From positions 813,433-877,432 of the forward strand of contig NZ_CP118181.1 in NCBI RefSeq assembly GCF_028748145.1: a DNA stretch of 64,000 nt. The letters run 5' to 3'. Source of the DNA: Entomospira culicis (GTDB taxonomy: Bacteria > Spirochaetota > Spirochaetia > WRBN01). Below, piece by piece: positions 59,800-64,000 of this stretch. The notes under the pieces are model-generated. The model had not been told where the DNA came from, made no database searches, and saw nothing but the letters and a program-made list of their open reading frames with translations. Positions within the stretch are counted from its first letter, which is position 1. The number at the start of each line of letters is the position of its first letter. The position numbers were made by a program, and so were the translations under genes.

Positions 59800-61005
59800 C
59801 TAAACCTTCTTCACAATCAGCGCCACACCCATGCCACCACCAATACAGAGCGACGCTAGGCCATGTTGCTTGTTGCCAGCGATCATCTCGTGGATCAAAG
59901 TGGTTAATACACGTGCACCCGAAGCACCAACGGGATGCCCAATCGCAATCGCGCCACCATTAACGTTGGTACGCTCATTAAGCCAAGCTTGATCGACACC
60001 GTGTTCCTGAATCAACTCGCGCATTACGCCCAAGGATTGTGCAGCAAAGGCTTCATTAAGTTCGATAAGATCAATCTCTTTAAGGGATAATTTACTATGA
60101 TTCAATGCCTTAGCGATGGCAGGCGTAGGGCCTAATCCCATATATTGCGGATCGACACCAGCGGTACCCATGCCAACAATCTCTACCAACGGCGTGAGGT
60201 TATGCTTCTTCACTGCCGACTCACTGGCCACCAACATAAAGGCCGCGCCGTCGTTGATACCCGAGGCATTGCCTGCAGTTACCGAACCATCCTTCTTAAA
60301 GGCAGGGCGTAATTGACCAAGCTTATCGAGGGTGGTTTTGCGGTTGATGTACTCATCCTTAGCAAAGAGAATAGTCTCTTTTTTGCTGACAATCTCGATA
60401 GGCGTAATTTGAGAAGTAAATTTACCAGCATCGCAAGCCTTGATGGCACGCTGTTGACTCTCAAAGGCAAAGGCATCCTGCTCCTGTCGCGAGATGTTGT
60501 ATTTAGCGGCGATATTCTCGGCGGTAATGCCCATGTGGATATCGTGAAACGCATCGGTTAGGGCATCGTTGATCATGGTGTCAACCATAGTAAGATTACC
60601 CATTTTTGCACCCGTGCGGGTATTGGCAGGCACAGTGTATGGGGCTTGCGACATACTCTCGGTACCACCGGCAAGAATGAGGTGGTGCGTACCACTTTGA
60701 ATCATCTGGGCGGCGGTCATGACACTTTTAAGACCACTACCACAGAGAATATTCATCGACCAAGCGGGCACTTCTTGTGGGATCCCCGCAAGGATCGAAA
60801 CCTGACGACCCACACCCTGTTTTTGACCGGCACTCAAGATGTTACCCACAATCACTTCGTCAATGGCATCGCCACTAATCTTAGCCTCTTTGAGGAGATC
60901 TTTCGCCACCATCGCGCCCAATTTCCCCGGACTAAGCGTGCTCAAGCCGCCCAAAAATGCGCCAACTGCCGAACGCTTTGCTCCAACAATGTAAACCTTC
61001 TCCAT
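59800..61005 (-). CDS. Acetyl-CoA acetyltransferase (thiolase)
   Basis: A 401-residue thiolase that condenses or cleaves acetoacetyl-CoA. Catalytic Cys88 (NILCGSG), His357 (IGHPVGASGAR) and Cys387 (CIGGGMG) are all present, and NGGAIAIGHP is canonical. AAGGAG before the ATG. It has its own promoter (61038-61066) and terminator, and no beta-oxidation partners nearby. The role could be the first step of isoprenoid precursor or butyrate-type metabolism; the sequence does not decide. Confidence 0.94.
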   Translation of the reverse strand: MEKVYIVGAKRSAVGAFLGGLSTLSPGKLGAMVAKDLLKEAKISGDAIDEVIVGNILSAGQKQGVGRQVSILAGIPQEVPAWSMNILCGSGLKSVMTAAQMIQSGTHHLILAGGTESMSQAPYTVPANTRTGAKMGNLTMVDTMINDALTDAFHDIHMGITAENIAAKYNISRQEQDAFAFESQQRAIKACDAGKFTSQITPIEIVSKKETILFAKDEYINRKTTLDKLGQLRPAFKKDGSVTAGNASGINDGAAFMLVASESAVKKHNLTPLVEIVGMGTAGVDPQYMGLGPTPAIAKALNHSKLSLKEIDLIELNEAFAAQSLGVMRELIQEHGVDQAWLNERTNVNGGAIAIGHPVGASGARVLTTLIHEMIAGNKQHGLASLCIGGGMGVALIVKKV

Positions 61006-61037
61006 AAAGACATTCTCCTTATTTCCTAATTGTCTCT

Positions 61038-61066
61038 ATGATACGCGAAAATCAATTTTTTATCAA
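61038..61066 (-). promoter_or_regulatory. Promoter of the thiolase gene
   Basis: -10 TATCAT (61038-61043), 17-bp spacer, -35 TTGATA (61061-61066), reading leftwards. Confidence 0.6.
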
Positions 61067-61135
61067 GATAAAATCGATAATTTAATTGATTTTTGCAAAA
61101 ATAATGAAAAGTTATCTAAATATAACAAAAATATC

Positions 61136-61164
61136 TTGCTTTTATCCGACAACTGTGTTATCAT
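61136..61164 (+). promoter_or_regulatory. Promoter of the small secreted protein gene
   Basis: TTGCTT (61136-61141), 17-bp spacer, extended -10 TGT-TATCAT (61159-61164); leader of about 12 bases with AAAGGG before the ATG. Confidence 0.55.
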
Positions 61165-61182
61165 AAAAAGAAAAGGGTAATT

Positions 61183-61524
61183 ATGATCAAAAAATTACTG
61201 CTCCTTCTCTGCTTACTTGTACCTGCCTCAGCACTCTTTAGTCAAGATATCTCGCTAGAATATGAGCAGATTATCGAGCTATTAGATAGCATCGGCACAC
61301 CGCACCAAGTGATCGAGGAGGTGATGGTTGCCTACCTGCTCAACGACGAAGCGTTAGTTAGCCAAGAATTCCTCGTCATCCTCCTCTACTTTGAGCTTCA
61401 CGGCTGGCTTATCCACCACATTAGCCTCGCGCAAGAGAGGCAAACGCTCTTTATTGTTATGCACCCCCAAATTGCCACCATACGTGCAATGAATCAAAGT
61501 CTTCTTGCAAATCTTCTGCGGTAA
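61183..61524 (+). CDS. Small secreted protein (113 aa), unknown function
   Basis: No family recognised. A strongly hydrophobic signal peptide (1-20, likely cleaved after ALFS) is followed by about 90 residues, helical and then beta-like, with EQIIELLDSIGTPHQVIEE and HGWLIHHISLAQERQTLFIVMH. No cysteine in the mature part. Probably periplasmic. It has its own promoter and is followed by an independent promoter for the next gene, so it is monocistronic. Confidence 0.7.
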   Translation: MIKKLLLLLCLLVPASALFSQDISLEYEQIIELLDSIGTPHQVIEEVMVAYLLNDEALVSQEFLVILLYFELHGWLIHHISLAQERQTLFIVMHPQIATIRAMNQSLLANLLR

Positions 61525-61537
61525 ATGGCTAAACGCT

Positions 61538-61566
61538 TTGACAAATGTGGCGAGTTATTGTATACT
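61538..61566 (+). promoter_or_regulatory. Promoter of the Bax-inhibitor-1 gene
   Basis: TTGACA (61538-61543), 17-bp spacer, TATACT (61561-61566). The leader is long for this window, about 63 bases, and contains a purine/pyrimidine repeat (AAGAG...CTCTCT) that could fold weakly. Confidence 0.75.
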
Positions 61567-61635
61567 TATTTTGTCTAATACTATTAATATGTAGAAAGAG
61601 TCTCCTCTCTCTGCAATAAACAAGGAGTTAACTTT

Positions 61636-62352
61636 ATGGACAGAAACCGTCAGTCTAATCGTTTTCGCGAGATGGAGGGCTATCAAACAGCAACCAGCTC
61701 GCTCCTAAGCGTCGCCTACTTATGGATGGCCATTGGGCTTGCTATTACCGGAGGCGTTGCCTTCTTTGTCGCTAGTAATGATGCGCTTATTCGTGGCTAT
61801 CTAAGCAAGGGATCTCTCTTCCCCATCCTCTTAATGGTTGCCCAAATTGGCGTAGTGATGTATCTTAGCGCACGTATTTTTCAGATGAGCGCCTCCACGG
61901 CCAAGGGACTCTTCATTCTCTATGCAACGCTTACGGGCATCACCTTCTCGATTCTCTTTTTAGCATACACCGCGAATCAGCTCTACACCGCATTTTTTAC
62001 CTCGGCAGCAATGTTTGGTGGCGCTGGTCTCTTTGGAAAAATGACACGTAGCGATCTTACCAGTATTGGGCACTTTGCTCGTATGGCGGTTTGGGGATTA
62101 GTGATTGCGATACTCATCAATATGTTCTTGGGTAATAGTACGCTCGACTATATCATCTCCTTTGTGGGAGTGGTTATCTTTACCGCACTTACCGCCTATG
62201 ACACCCAAAAAATCGCTAGCTGGCAAGAACAAGTTCCCCTAGACGATCACGAGACTCGCAGTCGTCTTGGCATTATGGGCGCGCTTACCCTCTACCTAGA
62301 CTTTATCAACATCTTCCTCTTCATGCTACGCCTCTTATCACGTCGAGATTAA
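61636..62352 (+). CDS. Bax inhibitor-1/YccA-family membrane protein
   Basis: A 238-residue inner-membrane protein with seven hydrophobic segments. Family landmarks are YLWMAIGLAITGGVAF near the start, GITFSILFLAYT, the AMFGGAGLFGKMTRSDL segment and VIFTALTAYDTQKI with the conserved acidic residues that form the Ca2+/pH sensor in homologues, then LYLDFINIFLFMLRLL. AAGGAG before the ATG. Bacterial members leak Ca2+ or regulate membrane proteolysis (YccA), so the precise role here is open. Terminator-like hairpin follows. Confidence 0.9.
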   Translation: MDRNRQSNRFREMEGYQTATSSLLSVAYLWMAIGLAITGGVAFFVASNDALIRGYLSKGSLFPILLMVAQIGVVMYLSARIFQMSASTAKGLFILYATLTGITFSILFLAYTANQLYTAFFTSAAMFGGAGLFGKMTRSDLTSIGHFARMAVWGLVIAILINMFLGNSTLDYIISFVGVVIFTALTAYDTQKIASWQEQVPLDDHETRSRLGIMGALTLYLDFINIFLFMLRLLSRRD

Positions 62353-62371
62353 TAGAAACCATAACAAAAGC

Positions 62372-62394
62372 GGAGAGCGAGTCTCTCCCTTTTT
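62372..62394 (+). terminator. Terminator or attenuator between the BI-1 and oadG genes
   Basis: Stem GGAGAG/CTCTCC (62372-62377, 62383-62388), 5-base loop, then CTTTTTC. As there is no room for a promoter between it and oadG (62414), it may terminate only partly. Confidence 0.65.
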
Positions 62395-62413
62395 CATTTA
62401 AGGAGTTTATCTT

Positions 62414-62644
62414 ATGAGTGGATACTTTCAACAATTAACAAACGGCGCGATTGTTACCATTATTGGTTTTTCTACAGTCTTTCTCTTTCTCTTTCTGTTG
62501 ATTTTGGTGATGCATATCATGAGAAATATTCTTTCATCGCAAGAAGTTATTTCGGGAACGCAAGAGAGCCCACCTAACCAATCAGAAAAAGAGAAGCACG
62601 CTTTGGCGATTCATATCGCCCTTCATCATCGACAATCAAAATAA
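62414..62644 (+). CDS. oadG: Oxaloacetate decarboxylase gamma-type subunit (OadG)
   Basis: A 76-residue protein with a single membrane span (about 12-36, AIVTIIGFSTVFLFLFLLILVM) and a short, polar, His-containing cytoplasmic tail. This is the layout of the small gamma subunit that anchors and assembles Na+-pumping decarboxylases. AAGGAG before the ATG. It lies 15 bases upstream of the alpha-subunit gene. The membrane beta subunit is not in the window and may follow. Low sequence complexity makes the call depend on context. Confidence 0.78.
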   Translation: MSGYFQQLTNGAIVTIIGFSTVFLFLFLLILVMHIMRNILSSQEVISGTQESPPNQSEKEKHALAIHIALHHRQSK

Positions 62645-62659
62645 AAAAGGATATATCGT

Positions 62660-64000
62660 ATGAAAAAAGTTGATTTTATGTGTACTGCCTTTCGTGATGG
62701 ATTGCAGTCGGTGTATGGTGCGCGCGTCTTGAGTAAAGATGTCTTACCCATCATTAAGATGGCGCATGAGGCAGGCATTGAGCATTTGGAGGTCGGGGGG
62801 GGCGCGCTCTTTCAAAGTCCCTTTTTTTACACCAAAGAGAATGCCTTCGAGATTATGGACAATATTCGCAGCACTGTTGGATCTTCAGCAAATCTCCAAA
62901 CCCTCGCGCGTGGGGTAAGTGTGGTTGCACTCACCAGCCAGAGTAGCGATATTATCGATCTTCATGCGAAGCTCTTCAAAAAACATGGTATGACGACGAT
63001 CCGTAATTTTGATGCACTCAATGACGTAGAGAATCTCATTTTTTCAGGACAAAGCATCCATAACGCTGGGCTCAAACACGAGGTCTGTATCACCATGATG
63101 TCGTTACCCGTGGGCACTAGTGGAGCGCACGATGCCGACTTCTACGAAAAGACGCTAAAGGAGATTATTAAAAGCCAAATTCCCTTTGATAGTCTCTGCT
63201 TTAAAGATGCCTCAGGAACATCCACGCCTGCCGTCATCTATGAAACGATCAAGCGCGCACGAAAAATTCTAGGAGACAGCGTAAAAATCGCCTTCCACTC
63301 CCACGATACAGCTGGGACGTGCATCGCCCAATATTTGGCCGCGGTGGAGGCAGGAGCAAATCAAGTTGATCTCTCCTTGGCTCCCGTCTCTGGCGGAACT
63401 TGCCAGAGTGATCTGCTAAGTATGTGGCATGCCTTGCGTTATAGCGACTATACCTTGGATATCGACCCCGAAAAAATCCTCGCCCTAGAGAGCGCCTTTA
63501 CCGAGGCAATGCAAGATTACTTTCTTCCCCCAGAGGCAAAAGAGGTCAATCCGATTATCCCCTTTAGTCCGCTCCCTGGTGGCGCACTCACTGCAAACAC
63601 CCAAATGCTTCGCGACAATGACTTAATGGATAAATTTCCGCAAATCACCAGAGCCATGGCCGATACCGTAAAACGCGGTGGCTTTGGTACATCGGTAACT
63701 CCCGTCTCTCAATTCTATTTTCAGCAAGCATTTAACAACGTCATGCATGGCGATTGGCAAAAGATTGTCGATGGGTACGGCAAGATGATTTTGGGCTACT
63801 TTGGCAAAACTCCCGTTGCCCCCGATCCTGAAATCGTAAAGCTAGCCAGTGAGCAACTCAACTTACCTGTGAACACTAAAAAGGTGCTAGAAATCAACGA
63901 TGCCAATCCGCAGTTGCGCCTCCCTCATTATCGGGATATCCTTACCAAAGAAAATCTACCCACCACCGACGAGAACATCTTTATTATTGCAAGTTGTGGA
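62660..64000 (+). CDS. oadA: Oxaloacetate decarboxylase alpha / carboxyltransferase subunit (partial, 3' end missing)
   Basis: The first 447 codons of the biotin-dependent carboxyltransferase; the gene runs off the window before any biotin domain. The TIM barrel shows TAFRDGLQSVYGARV (substrate Arg and Gln, metal Asp), HLEVGGGALFQSP, TTIRNFDALNDV, CFKDASGT (the carboxybiotin Lys), FHSHDTAG (metal His pair) and LSLAPVSGGT. The expected Asp before the first Thr is Cys (MCTAFRD). AAGG before the ATG. It would remove CO2 from oxaloacetate produced by citrate lyase and drive Na+ export with OadB/OadG. A pyruvate or methylmalonyl carboxyltransferase is an alternative. Confidence 0.82.
   Translation, partial: MKKVDFMCTAFRDGLQSVYGARVLSKDVLPIIKMAHEAGIEHLEVGGGALFQSPFFYTKENAFEIMDNIRSTVGSSANLQTLARGVSVVALTSQSSDIIDLHAKLFKKHGMTTIRNFDALNDVENLIFSGQSIHNAGLKHEVCITMMSLPVGTSGAHDADFYEKTLKEIIKSQIPFDSLCFKDASGTSTPAVIYETIKRARKILGDSVKIAFHSHDTAGTCIAQYLAAVEAGANQVDLSLAPVSGGTCQSDLLSMWHALRYSDYTLDIDPEKILALESAFTEAMQDYFLPPEAKEVNPIIPFSPLPGGALTANTQMLRDNDLMDKFPQITRAMADTVKRGGFGTSVTPVSQFYFQQAFNNVMHGDWQKIVDGYGKMILGYFGKTPVAPDPEIVKLASEQLNLPVNTKKVLEINDANPQLRLPHYRDILTKENLPTTDENIFIIASCG

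Noticed and set aside
1-64000. CRISPR arrays, tRNA or rRNA genes, insertion sequences, prophage
   Set aside because: No regularly spaced repeats, cloverleaf-type sequences, transposase or phage genes were found by reading both strands.

Overview
The window looks like chromosome from a fermentative, sugar- and citrate-using diderm bacterium, most likely a spirochaete (order Spirochaetales). This is inference. It rests on many lipoproteins with relaxed lipoboxes, an outer-membrane barrel protein ending in Phe, a TsuA-type (YeeE/YedE) sulfur transporter, four PTS or binding-protein sugar systems, and Na+-linked citrate and oxaloacetate metabolism. Base composition is moderately AT-rich and even, and no tRNA, rRNA, insertion sequence, prophage or CRISPR array was seen. 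The genus cannot be named from the sequence alone.

Layout. 1-408: 5' part of a phosphate-binding lipoprotein (pstS). 560-2810: thymidine kinase, then a convergent alpha-glucoside/glucose-type PTS permease. 3020-5599: methionine ABC importer metNIQ. 5729-9049: an outer-membrane barrel protein followed by two tandem patatin-like lipases. 9157-11810: DcuC-like and GPH-family transporters, convergent. 11989-15171: a five-gene operon of mostly unknown proteins around a TelA-like coiled-coil protein, with a probable homopolymer frameshift. 15232-18311: trehalose PTS and phosphotrehalase (treB-treC). 18443-19402: a Rieske non-haem iron oxygenase. 19517-26632: an mngA-mngB-glucosylglycerate-phosphorylase-rpiR cluster, probably for uptake and breakdown of mannosyl(glucosyl)glycerate. 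26633-29815: a very large calcineurin-like phosphoesterase lipoprotein. 29956-34594: msrA, then citrate carrier and citrate lyase citDEF. 34637-43088: a beta-glucan catabolic operon (orphan sugar-ABC ATPase, LacI regulator, two GH3 enzymes, acetyltransferase, GH144-like lipoprotein) with two matching LacI-type operators. 43139-44386: unknown membrane protein. 44724-47540: a split YeeE/YedE transporter, TusA-like carrier and thioredoxin-reductase-like flavoprotein. 47660-50920: an endonuclease/phosphatase-family enzyme and several small membrane, lipoprotein and secreted proteins, one resembling the NTF2-fold immunity family. 51032-61005: asnS, an anchored unknown protein, acyl-CoA synthetase, sbcD-sbcC, and thiolase. 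61183-64000: a small secreted protein, a Bax-inhibitor-1 protein and the start of an oxaloacetate decarboxylase locus (oadG-oadA).

How it fits together. Citrate enters through CitS, citrate lyase splits it to acetate and oxaloacetate, and the decarboxylase at the right end would take oxaloacetate to pyruvate while pumping Na+. Sugars enter as phosphosugars by PTS (trehalose, alpha-glucosides, mannosylglycerate-type solutes), while the GH144/GH3 set suggests use of a beta-glucan. Promoters are easy to see: many genes carry sigma70-like hexamers with an exact 17-bp spacer. In three cases the -10 box lies 7 bp from the start codon, implying leaderless mRNAs.
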